Notes: generated from the sequence alone by a model not told the origin. A stretch of DNA of 64,000 bases from Mycoavidus cysteinexigens_B (GCA_031963465.1 JASSUG010000004.1:1-64000); one strand, 5' to 3'. Counted from the first letter of the stretch, positions 47,001 through 56,932 are shown. Program-made: numbers and translations.

Positions 47001-50000
47001 TCAGGCCCGCTATCCAGAATCCTACCAATGTTGAGCACGCGACCCTGACCGTTACTAATGACGAGGCGGGGAAGTTTAGGGAGGGATTTGTCTGTACCTA
47101 TTTTGATGTGAGCGCCAATGCCCTGAGTGCCGAAACGAAGACTATCTCAACCATTGGTACCCCCAACTCTGGTGGAGTTAATCAGACTTTGATCAAATTT
47201 GAAGGCGTGTGGGCGACGCGCCCAGATGCTGGCGATCTTCTCGTCTGTCATGCAACGGCGACGCTGAAGTCAGCAAAAACACTCTCCCGTCGCCTGGGTG
47301 TGACCTATAAAGAGATCGTGGAAATTGTCCAGAGCAGCTTCGTTAACCCTGAGCTGACAAAACTGAGCTTGCTTTATAAGCTTGGCGTCAGCATTCACGA
47401 CGTGCGCTTCTATCTCGACCATAAAGGATTGCTGCCTCAAGATCCAATAACTCTGCCTGAGGAGAAGCAAAAGCAGCGCTTAGAGGCCGAGGCTTTCTCA
47501 CAGAAATTGGTGGAGTTTGCCAAGAAATTCGGGATGACGAAGGAAAAGCTAGAAGCCGAACTAGAAGCTATTCCCTTCAACAAAATTCTAGTGCTGGTCG
47601 ACCCGGACGCCAGCTGCAATTTCGACCTCACCACTTTGCGCTATGCCAACGGCGAGCCAGCGGATGCCATTACCTTCTTGAGAGTTAACCTGTTTGTGCG
47701 GCTGTGGCGTAAGTTAGGCTGGAGCATTGAGGAAATCGACCGTGCCTTGCAAGCTTTCGTGCCGAAGAACGTGCCATTCGATGCGGCTCATCTTAACCAG
47801 CAACCACTCAAAACGGCGCTGATCTATCTAGCACACCTCCAGACCTTAGACGAAAGCGTACACGTTGGTCGGCAGAGCCGTTTGAAGTTAATCACGCTTT
47901 GGTCTGATATCGCCACTACTGGCAAGAACCCGCTCTACGCACAACTCTTCCTCACCCCCAGCATACTGAAGGAGAACGCACAAGTATTCGACCATCCGCT
48001 CGGGCAATATTTGTCCGGAGAACTCTTGCCTATCAAGGAGCATAGACTTGCCCTGCAAGGCGCGCTGAGCCTTACCGCTGACGAGATCGAGCGCATCCTT
48101 GCAGATGCCTGGGAGTTTATTGACACCGCTAAATTATCGCTGCCCAACGTGTCATTACTCTATCGGTATGGCCTGTTGGCGAAAGCACTTAATCTGTCAG
48201 TAAGCGAACTTATTGCGCTCAAGCAGCTCTCTGGCCTCGATCCGTTTAAGCCTTTACACCCTGATTCGCTGACGAAGATCGAGCAAGACTATCCTTTCTC
48301 GCAAACCCTGCGTTTTGTCGAGGTAGCCGAAGAAGTCAAGGCAAGCGGGTTAAAGATTGAAGATCTGGAATACCTACTGCGTCATCGCTTTGATGAAACT
48401 GGCAAATACCGCCCGAACCGCGAGGGCACGCTGGCTTTGTTGAAGGCACTAGCTGAAGGTGTCCATGCTATCCGCACTGAGCATGCTGTACCCGACGATC
48501 CAGGCACGTTAAGTGAAGAGGTGCTGCGGCAGAAGCTTGGATTGGCTTTGCCGCCCGATGTGGTCGAGCGCTTTTTGGCGATGATGAATGGTACCGCTGA
48601 GTTCACTGCCACCAAGGCAGGCGTGGTGCCTAGCGACCAGCTTAAACCGGAGGAATTCGCCGGTGAACCCACAATCCGAGAAGTGCGCTATAACGCTGCG
48701 CGAGAGGAGCAAAAGCTCACCTTTAAAGGAGTGCTATTCGACACTGAGAAGGCGGCTTTGAAGGCCCGTCTGCCCAAGCCCATTCCACCGAATCCGCACG
48801 TGCCGTCACCGCTCCTCAGTGACTTGCTCGATGACGTGCAGCAACAGGCGCTATCGTTCTTCGAGAAGCACTTGCAGAAGCAGGCACCCAATGTTCAGCC
48901 GGCAGGCGGTTTTCTCGATGCGGCGGATTTCGATCTGCTGTTTAATCCGAATCTCGCGCTTAGTGGGGGCGAAACGGAACAAGAGCGGCTGCGCAAACGG
49001 CGAACGAAACTGGCCAAAGCCTTTCTGCCTTTCCTGCAACAGCGCCTGATCCATCAATTTATTGTTCAGACGATGACAGCGCAAACCGGCGCCGACTCTG
49101 TGCTGATGGAAAATTTGCTCAGCGACGAGCGTTTGCTGGCGGGCCCAAAGTCGTTGCTGGAAGCGTTTGCCGCGACGGGCGAACGTGGGGTCAATGCCAC
49201 GTTCTTCGATACAAATGACGGCTCAGGCGCACCTCAAGCCACTACGCCTGTTGTAGTGAGCGTAGACATGGCACTGAAAGACAAAAAGGACACACAGGGC
49301 AACCCGCTTAACCCTGCAAATAGTGCGAGATTTGAAGGTTACTTAGAGGTGGCGACGCCCGGTGCGTACCGCTTCTATATCAAGCTGGGCAAACAAAACG
49401 CAGCGGCTGAGCTGCGCTTCGATCACTTGCCGGATCCTCTATTTTTGAAGGGCGTGGCGGCAACGGATGATGCGGTTTTCGGTGACAAGCCGAATGAGTT
49501 TCTGGAACTGCAGCCGGGTATTCCCTATCGCTTTACGCTGGCACTAAGACAGTTGAACGGCGGAGAGGCAAGCCTATTGGTACAAGGCGAAACCTTGCCA
49601 AAGGCAGTCGTTACAGACACTTCGCAGCTCAAGCTCTATCCGTTGAGCGCCATGGCAGGGGCAGAGCGCGCGACACTGTTACTGAGCAAAGCGCTGCAGC
49701 TCGTGCAAAGCCTTGGTTTGAACGAGCGCGAAATTCGCTACCTGCTGACCCACGCTGCAGCCTTTAGTAATTTAAGCCTGAGTCAACTGCCGACCCAGCC
49801 CAGCGGCGATATGCCGGCTGACAGAGCAGCCGCCGCCGAGCGGTTCGCGGGATTCTTGCGTCTGGCCGCCTACACACGGCTTAAGAACGATCTGGCCGGT
49901 GGCACGGATGATCTGATTGATATCTTTGAGGCTAACGAAACGACTGATGCGGACAAACTAAAGAACAAAGTCTACCCGCTCATCGCCAAGCTCAGCCGAC

Positions 50001-52099
50001 GCGACGGCGCCATCATCAAAGCCAGCGCCGAGGCACTGTTCGTCGTCGCGCCGGTCTTCAACAGCGAAAAGCCTCTACAGCGGCTGTGGGAAGCACTACA
50101 GGTCATCGAGCGCTTCGGTGTGTCAGTCACATCGCTGCTTAAGTGGACACCCATCGTCAGTGCTACTGCGACGCCCGAGCAGCGCTTTGAGATTGCCCGC
50201 GACCTGAAGGAAGTGATCAAGGCACGCTTTGAGCCGCAGAAATGGCAGGGCGTGGCGCAGTCGATCTTCGACAAACTGCGCCAGCGCCAGCGCGACGCAT
50301 TGGTGTCCTACATTATGCATCAGCGTGGCTTCGCCCGCATGGAGCAGCTTTACGAATATTTTCTGATCGATCCCGGCATGGAACCCGTGGTGCAAACCAC
50401 TCGCGTGCGCCTAGCGATTGCCTCGCTGCAACTGTTCATTCAGCGCTGCCTGCTCAACCTGGAGCCGCAAGTATCTCCCTCGTTGATCAACGCCAAGCAA
50501 TGGGAGTGGATGAAACGCTACCGGGTCTGGGAAGCAAACCGCAAGATTTTCCTTTTCCCAGAGAACTGGCTCGAACCAGAGTTCCGAGACGACAAGACAC
50601 ATCTGTTCAGTGAATTGGAAGGGGCTTTGCTGCAAGGTGATGTTTCCAGTGACCTGGTCGAGGATGCTTTCCTCAATTACCTGAAGAAGCTGGACGAACT
50701 GGCACGGCTGGACATCATCGCCATGCATCGGGACGACCATTCAATTCACGCACCGCCCACTTTGCACGTCATCGGCCGCACTTACAGTCAGCCGCGCAAG
50801 TATTTCTATCGGCGCTACCAGGATCAGATGTGGACGCCATGGGAGCCGGTGAACGTGGAGATTGAAGGCGATCACCTGGCGCCGGTGGTGTGGCGCGATC
50901 GACTGTATCTGTTCTGGGTGACATTTATGGATAAATCACCGGCTTCAACGAGCTCTTCTTCAGGACGCAGTGAAAAACCCGCCTCTAGTTTGACGATATC
51001 GGAAGCCATGAGTAGCGTAGCCACGAGCACTACAAAGAAAGTGGTAGCGATTCAACTTCACTGGAGCGAATATCTACAAGGAAAATGGAGTACGCACGAG
51101 TCCGGCAGTTTTTCCGAGTCGATGTTGCTGACCGTGAGCAGTTCATTTATGCCAAATTCGGTATTCATCCATGTCTCCAAAGAAGAAAAAGATGGCGAGG
51201 AGGGCGGCGTGTATATTCACCTGGGTGGCGACGAGATCCAGCGGGCGTTCTACCTGGCAGGCCGCAACAGTGCACCGGAACGTGTCAACGCTACTCCGGC
51301 ACCCGTTAGTCCGTACAGTGCGCATACAGTGAATAATGCTGGTCGTTACACCGGCGCTCGTTCACTTGCGGTCCGTTTCACGCAAAGTATCACTACAGAA
51401 CTCGGCAAAGAATCAAAATCACATATCGAGACGCCGGACATCCTGCAGCAGAGTGTCGCATACACACTCGTGCCATGCAACAACAACCTCACGATGCTTG
51501 GCATTGCCAAAGAAACTGAAGAGATCGCACGGCTTATGAAGCCAATCTTTTATCAGGACAACACGTATACCTTGTTCGTTGAACCCAGCGTGACTGAGCG
51601 GACACTTGACGAATGGCAAGAATGGGTAACGCCTACGCCGCAACCTGAGCCGAGCTGGAGGCTACCGGGCTGGTGGAAAGACCTTGTCATAGCGCCCAAG
51701 ATACCATCGAAGGGGCCGATCCCCGATCCTTGGCTCACCATCATCGATCCAGGCTCGCGCACTCAATTCAAGCAGAAATTTGATTGGTTGGTAAACCCAG
51801 GTACAGGATTCCTGTTTGATGATGTTCTGATCGGCCCTGTAGGCCAGCCGGGTGTAGAAATACTGCCGACCGATGCTGCCGGTAGTATCGCGAAGGATGG
51901 CTCAGTAGTGAACGTAAGCCCTGGCAGCCCCCTTAAACCGGGCAGCATCGTGGTCCTGACGCGGGCCGCCACGCTTGAGGAAGCGGGACTTAAGCAGTTC
52001 GCCGGCGGTTTGAATATTATCGGCGGTCCTGGCTTTAACTCAGCGCTCGGGAAGAATTTCGATGAACAGAATCGCTCAGGATTTGCCAAAACCATATAA
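44093..52099 (+). CDS. Tc toxin TcA subunit, N-terminal part (TcaA-like)
   Basis: 2668 aa from the ATG at 44093, preceded by GGAGGGG. Residues 1-105 resemble a peptidoglycan-binding domain (KGTAVADLQDALQ, TSKVVRIFQEKRDLGSSGKV). Two carboxypeptidase-regulatory-like beta domains follow (YIVSGKVRREDG, about 115-215; QIEGRIFLEHGLPAEKLK, about 218-300). The VRP1/TcA signature FCECEHCRSVLSPAAYLVDL is at about 774-793. A PA14-like insert lies at about 1697-1820 (VATPGAYRFYIKLG). The ABC-toxin/neuraminidase-like region (WMKRYRVWEANRKIFLFPEN, YFYRRYQDQMWTPWEPV) is from about 2135. It forms the receptor-binding shell and the start of the pore of the pentameric injection device. It stops before the channel and TcB-binding parts, which are in the next gene 38 bp on. 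No signal peptide. Confidence 0.9.
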   Translation: MNKIIFPLKPDMKGTAVADLQDALQMCLERRVILPDDEEKRKELSTKLKPERTKQFYGEVTSKVVRIFQEKRDLGSSGKVDKPTAEALNELLREWGVIDRETTPKSYIVSGKVRREDGFPAQNTHIRAVHEDEDEDEDESCTIRLGEDTTDVEGRYTIRYELLPEEETICLRVSALSEDGQLLKSSDVLCDPEPLECIDLTIPIDSKPVTQRQIEGRIFLEHGLPAEKLKLRLYQREFGGGYTRLGETVTLAGGQYAFSYNPGNKAVSLEVRTVSGEGKETLLSEPLHNLNDPSRAILNLVAPQDLQPLAAEYRRLSADLTPYVGQMTKLAQVKENDKQQDITVLNRATGWDARLIALAATTERLSADSDVKLPQEGVYGLLRAGLPSDKLLLAQVDTGVIEQALKTVRDAGIVKLDDQQITDFKKQFTTFATKARLAMPAPGSVSSYGGLLKTSGLSDDMQARFAPVYLNNRGNAAQLWDEARKAGLDSVQISKLQLHGKLAFLAGNSEAMTARLMQKQITEPAQLIEQNFHRAEQWKIEAKALANNDEQKLAALIPTAYAGEKVEDRLDAYAQDMARKVRLSYPTQLVGRMIEQDEIKLPEAHEATAKLLKSAAQQGFRLGQTPVTTFLKTHVGVTAGMADNDVKAAQQQLKMLQRVYQLTTSNEAMPVMMSLNMTSAYDVMAYPEVEFSKLYADKYFDIYEDRPPEGESQLVYRKAKQVSSLTYNLFAIVEKLRSDPSVAGMSASVTVRDSVRDALIKQFPTLESLFGSMDFCECEHCRSVLSPAAYLVDLLQFVDSGSLVKPYDVLEQRRPDLPHIALTCENTHTALPYIDLVNEILEYYVAYNKLAKEAVHDTGEASTAELLAEPQNIIREAYDKLSQARYPLNLPFDFWIETVRRFCNYFETPLARLLEVFRPSDDLFAPAQSFDRASIFIGSLGLSPAELAVFIDANPLGNDSWYALYGFPTIRPAIQNPTNVEHATLTVTNDEAGKFREGFVCTYFDVSANALSAETKTISTIGTPNSGGVNQTLIKFEGVWATRPDAGDLLVCHATATLKSAKTLSRRLGVTYKEIVEIVQSSFVNPELTKLSLLYKLGVSIHDVRFYLDHKGLLPQDPITLPEEKQKQRLEAEAFSQKLVEFAKKFGMTKEKLEAELEAIPFNKILVLVDPDASCNFDLTTLRYANGEPADAITFLRVNLFVRLWRKLGWSIEEIDRALQAFVPKNVPFDAAHLNQQPLKTALIYLAHLQTLDESVHVGRQSRLKLITLWSDIATTGKNPLYAQLFLTPSILKENAQVFDHPLGQYLSGELLPIKEHRLALQGALSLTADEIERILADAWEFIDTAKLSLPNVSLLYRYGLLAKALNLSVSELIALKQLSGLDPFKPLHPDSLTKIEQDYPFSQTLRFVEVAEEVKASGLKIEDLEYLLRHRFDETGKYRPNREGTLALLKALAEGVHAIRTEHAVPDDPGTLSEEVLRQKLGLALPPDVVERFLAMMNGTAEFTATKAGVVPSDQLKPEEFAGEPTIREVRYNAAREEQKLTFKGVLFDTEKAALKARLPKPIPPNPHVPSPLLSDLLDDVQQQALSFFEKHLQKQAPNVQPAGGFLDAADFDLLFNPNLALSGGETEQERLRKRRTKLAKAFLPFLQQRLIHQFIVQTMTAQTGADSVLMENLLSDERLLAGPKSLLEAFAATGERGVNATFFDTNDGSGAPQATTPVVVSVDMALKDKKDTQGNPLNPANSARFEGYLEVATPGAYRFYIKLGKQNAAAELRFDHLPDPLFLKGVAATDDAVFGDKPNEFLELQPGIPYRFTLALRQLNGGEASLLVQGETLPKAVVTDTSQLKLYPLSAMAGAERATLLLSKALQLVQSLGLNEREIRYLLTHAAAFSNLSLSQLPTQPSGDMPADRAAAAERFAGFLRLAAYTRLKNDLAGGTDDLIDIFEANETTDADKLKNKVYPLIAKLSRRDGAIIKASAEALFVVAPVFNSEKPLQRLWEALQVIERFGVSVTSLLKWTPIVSATATPEQRFEIARDLKEVIKARFEPQKWQGVAQSIFDKLRQRQRDALVSYIMHQRGFARMEQLYEYFLIDPGMEPVVQTTRVRLAIASLQLFIQRCLLNLEPQVSPSLINAKQWEWMKRYRVWEANRKIFLFPENWLEPEFRDDKTHLFSELEGALLQGDVSSDLVEDAFLNYLKKLDELARLDIIAMHRDDHSIHAPPTLHVIGRTYSQPRKYFYRRYQDQMWTPWEPVNVEIEGDHLAPVVWRDRLYLFWVTFMDKSPASTSSSSGRSEKPASSLTISEAMSSVATSTTKKVVAIQLHWSEYLQGKWSTHESGSFSESMLLTVSSSFMPNSVFIHVSKEEKDGEEGGVYIHLGGDEIQRAFYLAGRNSAPERVNATPAPVSPYSAHTVNNAGRYTGARSLAVRFTQSITTELGKESKSHIETPDILQQSVAYTLVPCNNNLTMLGIAKETEEIARLMKPIFYQDNTYTLFVEPSVTERTLDEWQEWVTPTPQPEPSWRLPGWWKDLVIAPKIPSKGPIPDPWLTIIDPGSRTQFKQKFDWLVNPGTGFLFDDVLIGPVGQPGVEILPTDAAGSIAKDGSVVNVSPGSPLKPGSIVVLTRAATLEEAGLKQFAGGLNIIGGPGFNSALGKNFDEQNRSGFAKTI

Positions 52100-52137
52100 A
52101 CGCTGGTCGGAGTAGACGCTAAACAACGGAGCCTATC

Positions 52138-55100
52138 ATGGATGACGCATTTATAACCCAAGCCACTCGCTTCCACGGCTACTGGGATACCGAACTCAGC
52201 CTCAGACTAGGCATTGAGCCTGAGAAGAAAAAGATCAAGCACCTCATCGTTCAAGAGCGTGCGGTCAATTATCGTTTTTATCTACACCAGCATCCTTACA
52301 TAAAACAGTTGCTACAGCGGCTGCTCGGTGAAGGCACTGCCGGGTTGCAAGCGGCGGATACGGAATACGTACTCAATAACGTTTCCCTGCCGGGCAGCAT
52401 CGATATCGCTGTGACAAGTCAGGTCAGCCTGGTCATCCCCTCCGCTGCAAGGATTGCCCTCCTTGCAAAAGTGCAAACCACGTCCGGTGGCGTCTCGATT
52501 GAACTGCCAGCTAACATGGTAGTCGAGACCGCCAGCGCCGTACTCGCCACCATGCCCAACGGACTGAGGGCTACGTTGGTCGATGGCATGACCAAAACCC
52601 CGTCCGTAGGTGCCGTTTTTCCCCTACGAGTGGAGAGCAAAGCAATCGTTTTCGGCGATACGAAAGTCACCTTAACAGCCGCAACAGCGGTCACCCTTCA
52701 CGATGGCAAGCCGGCAACGCTACCCGCAGGAACACAGGTGCTGCTTGCCGGCGGCGTCCAACTCATACTCCCGAAAAATCTGCAAGTCACGCTTCTCAAA
52801 AGCAAATTTCGCCCTAAGCTTTTTGCTGACTTTTTTGAGCACACGTATCAACCAAACACGGCATTGGTACAGCAGCCTTATCCAGTCAAGGACCTCGACT
52901 TTACCTCTGGCGGTGCCTATTCTGTCTACAATTGGGAACTGTTTTTTCACGTTCCAATCACCATCGCCATTCACTTAAGTAAGAACCAGCGCTTTGCCGA
53001 GGCGCAACGCTGGTTCCATTACCTGTTTGATCCGACAGATGATAGCGACGGCCCTACGCCGGAGCGATTCTGGAAGGTGCGGCCTTTCCAATATACTGAT
53101 GTCAAAAAGATCGAAGAGATACTTGTCAACCTCGCCTTCCCCGACGACGCAGCAGACAAGGCGCTGCGTAAAGAAACGCTAAAGAGCTTCGAGGCTTGGC
53201 AGAATGATCCTTTCCGTCCGCATGTCATCGCACGCTTCCGGCAGCAGGCTTATATGTACAAGACGGTGATGGCCTATCTGGACAATTTAATTGCGTGGGG
53301 CGATTCGCTGTTCCGGCAAGACACTGGCGAGGCCATCGACGAGGCGATGATGGTATATGTGCTGGCCGCCAATATCCTTGGCCCACGGCCGCAGCCTGTG
53401 CCTAAGAAGGGTACGGTGCGCCCGCAGACCTACGCCAATCTGCGGCACGATCTCAACCAGTTCGGCACCGTCTTGCGCGACGTGGAAGCCGATTTGCCCT
53501 TCGACCTGATGCCATTTCCCGCCGCCGATACGGGCAATAACGACCGGCTGTCAACAGTGCGCAGCCTAGGTAAGGCGCTTTATTTCTGTGTGCCGCGCAA
53601 TGACAAACTGCTGAGCTACTGGGATACGGTAGCCGACCGCCTTTTCAAGATACGCAACAGCCTGAACTTTCAAGGTATCTTTCGCCAACTCGCTCTGTTT
53701 GAACCACCGATCGACCCAGCCATGCTAGCGCGTGCGACTGCCGCTGGCCTCGACGTGGGTGCCATTATCAATGGCCTCAACCAGCCGTTGCCATTAGTGC
53801 GTTTCCAATTGCTGGTGCAGAAAGCCGCCGAGATCGTTCAGGAAGTCAAATCCCTGGGTAACAACCTGCTGTCGGCGATGGAAAAGGAAGATGGCGAGGC
53901 CATGGCGATTTTGCGCGCTAAGCACGAGCGGGTGATCATGGAAATGGTAGAACATGTGCGCTATAGCCAGCTTCAGGAAGCCATTAAGACCAAAGAAGGG
54001 CTGCTGCAATCGCTGGCCTTAGCTGTGCAGCGCTACACTTATTACGAGCGGCAACTGGGTAAGAAACCTGACGAGATCGAGAAAGCGATCCCCGAACTCG
54101 AAGAACTGGACAGGGACAGCCTGGACAAGATGAAAGCAGCCATGAAAGAGCCGGAGATCGGATTGCGGGACATTGAGGTAGATATTGCCACAGATGTGGC
54201 CGCCCAAGCTGCGCAAGCGCTCAATGGCGGGAAACTGCTTAGCTCGCATGAAGTCCGTGAGACGTTTTTGCTGGAAGGTGCGCAGTTATCTAGCGATATC
54301 GCCAATACATTGAATGTCCTTAGTTCAGTCGCTCATGCTGTGCCCAAGTTTCAGTTCAATGCGCTGCCCTTTGGTGTTGGCGGTACAGCTGAGTATGGCG
54401 GCGATCATATTGGAAATGCAATTGGCGCTACGGCTGCGGCTGCCAGAGCCATTGCCGATAGACTCAACTTCGAAGCCAGAAGAGCTAGCCGCATTGATTC
54501 CTTTGCGCGCCGCGAGCGCGATTGGGCCTTCCAGAGCAACCTCGCAGTTGGCGAGATCACACAGATCTTCAAGCAACTCCGTGCTGCCCAGATTCGCGAG
54601 GTCATCGCCGAACTGGAGCTGAAAAATCACCGGCAGCAGATGAAGCACGCTGAGGAGATCGAGCGCTTCTTGAATGAAGAAGGGACTGAGAAAACGGGTA
54701 AGAAAACCAACAAGGCACTCTATAGTTGGATGAAGCGCGAGGTGAAGGGGCTCTATGCGCAGTGCTTTCAGTTCGCCTTTGATATTGCCAAAAAGGCCGA
54801 ACGTGCTCTGCAGCACGAACTGGGCAATCCTGAGCTGAGCTATCTCCAATTCGGCTACTTGGCTGGCAAGGAAGGCTTGCTAGCCGGAGAAAAGCTTTAC
54901 TTAGATATTAAACGCATGGAGATGGCCTACCATGACCTTAATCAGCGCGAATACGAGCTGACCAAGCATGTTAGCTTACTCCAGTTGGATCCATTCGCCT
55001 TGATCCAACTACGCGCGACTGGCCGGTGCACAGTACGACTGCCAGAGGAGCTGTTTGATATGGACGGCCCCGGCCACTATTTCCGTCGCATTAAGACAGC

Positions 55101-55950
55101 GGCGGTGAGTATCCCTTGTGTGACTGGTCCCTACGCGAGTGTCAACTGCACACTGACGCTGCTCAAGAGCAGCATTCGCAAGGCGCAAGTTCTACGCGAT
55201 GGGGCCTACTATGCGCGCGAGGACGCCGAAGATGAGCGCTTCAACGACTATTTCGGCAGCCTACAGTCTGTCGTCACCAGTTCCGCCCAGAACGACAGCG
55301 GGCTATTCGAGACCAACCTGCGCGACGAACGCTATTTGCCTTTTGAGAACTCAGGGGTGATCAGTGAATGGCAGTTGGAGTTGCCGGCCAACCCCAGCAA
55401 ACAAGACCCGGCTCAGTTCGACTATGACACGATCAGCGACGTTATCTTGCACCTCCGTTACACTGCCCGTGAGGGCGGAGGCTTAATGCGCAGCGGCGCC
55501 ATCAAACATGTCAAGGAATTGATCACTGCAGGGCAAGCGGTTGGTTCAGTGCGGTTATTCTCTATGCGTCAAGAATTTCCGACCGAGTGGGCTAAATTCC
55601 AGAACCAAACGCCGGCTTCCGGCCAGCGATTTGAATTGGCTCTCAAACTACGGCCCGAGCACTATCCATTCTGGAGTAAGGGACACCTTAACACCGTTGT
55701 TGGCGTGGACGTAGTTGCACGCGCGTTGGATAACGGTCCCGTTCCCAGTACCATTGATATCTTCGCGACTGGCAATATGACTGACGCTACCAAAAAGGGC
55801 ACCTTGAACAAGGATGAAAAGACGCTAGGCAAACTCTTGCGTGGCCCACTTACTGCGGGATTGCCCACAACACCCGACGGAGCGTTGCAGTTCTTTTTCG
55901 AAAGCAAAGCGTTAGCTGATTTATGGATTGCAGTGACATGGGCAGGGTGA
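52138..55950 (+). CDS. Tc toxin TcA subunit, C-terminal pore and TcB-binding part (TcaB-like)
   Basis: 1270 aa. It continues TcA: the YNWELFFHVPITIAIHL...FHYLFDPTDDSDGPTPERFW block is typical of the region before the channel. Long helical and coiled-coil segments (about 600-690 and 840-900), a central Ala/Gly-rich hydrophobic stretch (FGVGGTAEYGGDHIGNAIGA, about 749-768) and the end domain (ISEWQLELPANPSKQ, VRLFSMRQEFPTEWAKFQ) match the channel and TcB-docking parts of TcdA. Residues about 85-220 form an unusual run of short beta-like strands. The two-gene TcA parallels TcaA/TcaB of Photorhabdus. The weak ribosome-binding site (CGGAG, 52127-52131) and 38-bp gap indicate co-transcription with the gene before. 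Confidence 0.9.
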   Translation: MDDAFITQATRFHGYWDTELSLRLGIEPEKKKIKHLIVQERAVNYRFYLHQHPYIKQLLQRLLGEGTAGLQAADTEYVLNNVSLPGSIDIAVTSQVSLVIPSAARIALLAKVQTTSGGVSIELPANMVVETASAVLATMPNGLRATLVDGMTKTPSVGAVFPLRVESKAIVFGDTKVTLTAATAVTLHDGKPATLPAGTQVLLAGGVQLILPKNLQVTLLKSKFRPKLFADFFEHTYQPNTALVQQPYPVKDLDFTSGGAYSVYNWELFFHVPITIAIHLSKNQRFAEAQRWFHYLFDPTDDSDGPTPERFWKVRPFQYTDVKKIEEILVNLAFPDDAADKALRKETLKSFEAWQNDPFRPHVIARFRQQAYMYKTVMAYLDNLIAWGDSLFRQDTGEAIDEAMMVYVLAANILGPRPQPVPKKGTVRPQTYANLRHDLNQFGTVLRDVEADLPFDLMPFPAADTGNNDRLSTVRSLGKALYFCVPRNDKLLSYWDTVADRLFKIRNSLNFQGIFRQLALFEPPIDPAMLARATAAGLDVGAIINGLNQPLPLVRFQLLVQKAAEIVQEVKSLGNNLLSAMEKEDGEAMAILRAKHERVIMEMVEHVRYSQLQEAIKTKEGLLQSLALAVQRYTYYERQLGKKPDEIEKAIPELEELDRDSLDKMKAAMKEPEIGLRDIEVDIATDVAAQAAQALNGGKLLSSHEVRETFLLEGAQLSSDIANTLNVLSSVAHAVPKFQFNALPFGVGGTAEYGGDHIGNAIGATAAAARAIADRLNFEARRASRIDSFARRERDWAFQSNLAVGEITQIFKQLRAAQIREVIAELELKNHRQQMKHAEEIERFLNEEGTEKTGKKTNKALYSWMKREVKGLYAQCFQFAFDIAKKAERALQHELGNPELSYLQFGYLAGKEGLLAGEKLYLDIKRMEMAYHDLNQREYELTKHVSLLQLDPFALIQLRATGRCTVRLPEELFDMDGPGHYFRRIKTAAVSIPCVTGPYASVNCTLTLLKSSIRKAQVLRDGAYYAREDAEDERFNDYFGSLQSVVTSSAQNDSGLFETNLRDERYLPFENSGVISEWQLELPANPSKQDPAQFDYDTISDVILHLRYTAREGGGLMRSGAIKHVKELITAGQAVGSVRLFSMRQEFPTEWAKFQNQTPASGQRFELALKLRPEHYPFWSKGHLNTVVGVDVVARALDNGPVPSTIDIFATGNMTDATKKGTLNKDEKTLGKLLRGPLTAGLPTTPDGALQFFFESKALADLWIAVTWAG

Positions 55951-56063
55951 TTGACCTTGCTTTTATTTATCGTATCCCATAATCGAGCTAGGTAGACGTA
56001 TTGGGTCCCAGCAGTTATCCAAGCGGTATGGGTTGAATTTGAAATGGGGTTGAAGCGCAAAAA

Positions 56064-56118
56064 GGGGTCCCTTTGATTTTAGTGCAATAAACGACGGTAG
56101 CGCCCCTTAGTATCCATG
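56064..56118 (-). repeat. 55-bp repeat, inverted partner of 22224-22278
   Basis: It reads GGGGTCCCTTTGATTTTAGT and ends AGTATCCATG, the reverse complement of the copy at 22224-22278 with three mismatches. It lies between the end of the Tc locus and vapB. Confidence 0.7.
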
Positions 56119-56187
56119 CTCCTCAAACAGTCTCTTGATTTGATGCCCCGAAATGTTTACTATATTCATGAGTAAGGGGAGGTTAAT

Positions 56188-56448
56188 ATGGCTATTGTGA
56201 TTGAAGATTTTCAAATGGAACAGCTGGCACAGCAAATCGCCAAAGCTGAGGGCGTCAGTGTCATGGAAGTGGTGCGTGAAAGTTTACTGTCCCTAGCGAG
56301 TATACGTGGACTAGCCGCCAAGAAACTACCGCTACGTGAACGGCTTGCCAAGCTGGCACGCGAAGTCGATGCACTCCCACCACACACTTCGGTTGACAAT
56401 CGTAGCAATGACGACATCCTAGGTTACAACGAGCACGGTACATGGTAA
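56188..56448 (+). CDS. vapB: VapB-type antitoxin (Rv0623/PSK transcription factor family)
   Basis: 86 aa with GGGGAGG 5 bp before the ATG. The N-terminal part (MEQLAQQIAKAEGVSVMEVV) is a ribbon-helix-helix-like DNA-binding unit. The C-terminal SNDDILGYNEHGTW is the family's conserved end that plugs the toxin. It overlaps vapC by 7 nt. The pair probably represses its own promoter, as is usual for VapBC; a TATATT -10-like box lies at 56161-56166. Confidence 0.88.
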   Translation: MAIVIEDFQMEQLAQQIAKAEGVSVMEVVRESLLSLASIRGLAAKKLPLRERLAKLAREVDALPPHTSVDNRSNDDILGYNEHGTW

Positions 56449-56831
56449 TCGATACTTCTGCCGTATTGGCTTGGCTAAAACAGGAGCCAGAACGTGAGCG
56501 CATTGTCGCTGCTTTGGAGGTTCATAAGGTGTGCCGCATATCGGCGGTCAGTTTGTTGGAGGCAAATATTGTGGTGCGAGCGCGCGAACATCACACAATG
56601 CCGGGAAAGTTACAGCGCTTCCTCGAAGAAATCACTGCAATCGTCATGCCCTTCGACGAAAAGCAGGCTCGTCTCGCCGATACTGCTTTTCAGCGATATG
56701 GCAAAGGGCAAGGGCACCCAGCCCAACTCAATTTTGGTGACTGTGCAGTATATGCGCTAGCCCAATCACTTGATGAGTCGTTGCTGTTCGTGGGTAACGA
56801 TTTCTCGCAAACGGACATTGAGCGATGCTAA
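56442..56831 (+). CDS. vapC: VapC-type PIN-domain ribonuclease toxin
   Basis: 129 aa. PIN-domain acidic residues are present: D4 (MVIDTSA), E40 (SLLEAN), D100 (NFGDCAVYALA) and D120 (VGNDF), so the Mg-dependent RNase site looks complete. VapC toxins cut specific RNAs, usually tRNA or rRNA, when the labile antitoxin is lost. Together with vapB it would stabilise this accessory region. Its end overlaps a resolvase remnant by a few bases. Confidence 0.9.
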   Translation: MVIDTSAVLAWLKQEPERERIVAALEVHKVCRISAVSLLEANIVVRAREHHTMPGKLQRFLEEITAIVMPFDEKQARLADTAFQRYGKGQGHPAQLNFGDCAVYALAQSLDESLLFVGNDFSQTDIERC

Positions 56832-56932
56832 TCGGCTATACGTTAGATGCTTTGCTGGAAGCCGGCTGTGAGCGTATCTTCGAAGAGTTTGGCAGGATGG
56901 ATTCTGTTTTGCCTTGTGTTCATGCCGGATAA
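56825..56932 (+). pseudogene. Scrap of a serine resolvase gene
   Basis: The frame reads MLIGYTLDALLEAGCERIFE, then EFGRMDSV and a stop at 56932. Resolvases begin MLIGYARVST...ALEAAGCERIFEE, so the catalytic Ser segment has been deleted and the gene is cut short. Confidence 0.6.
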
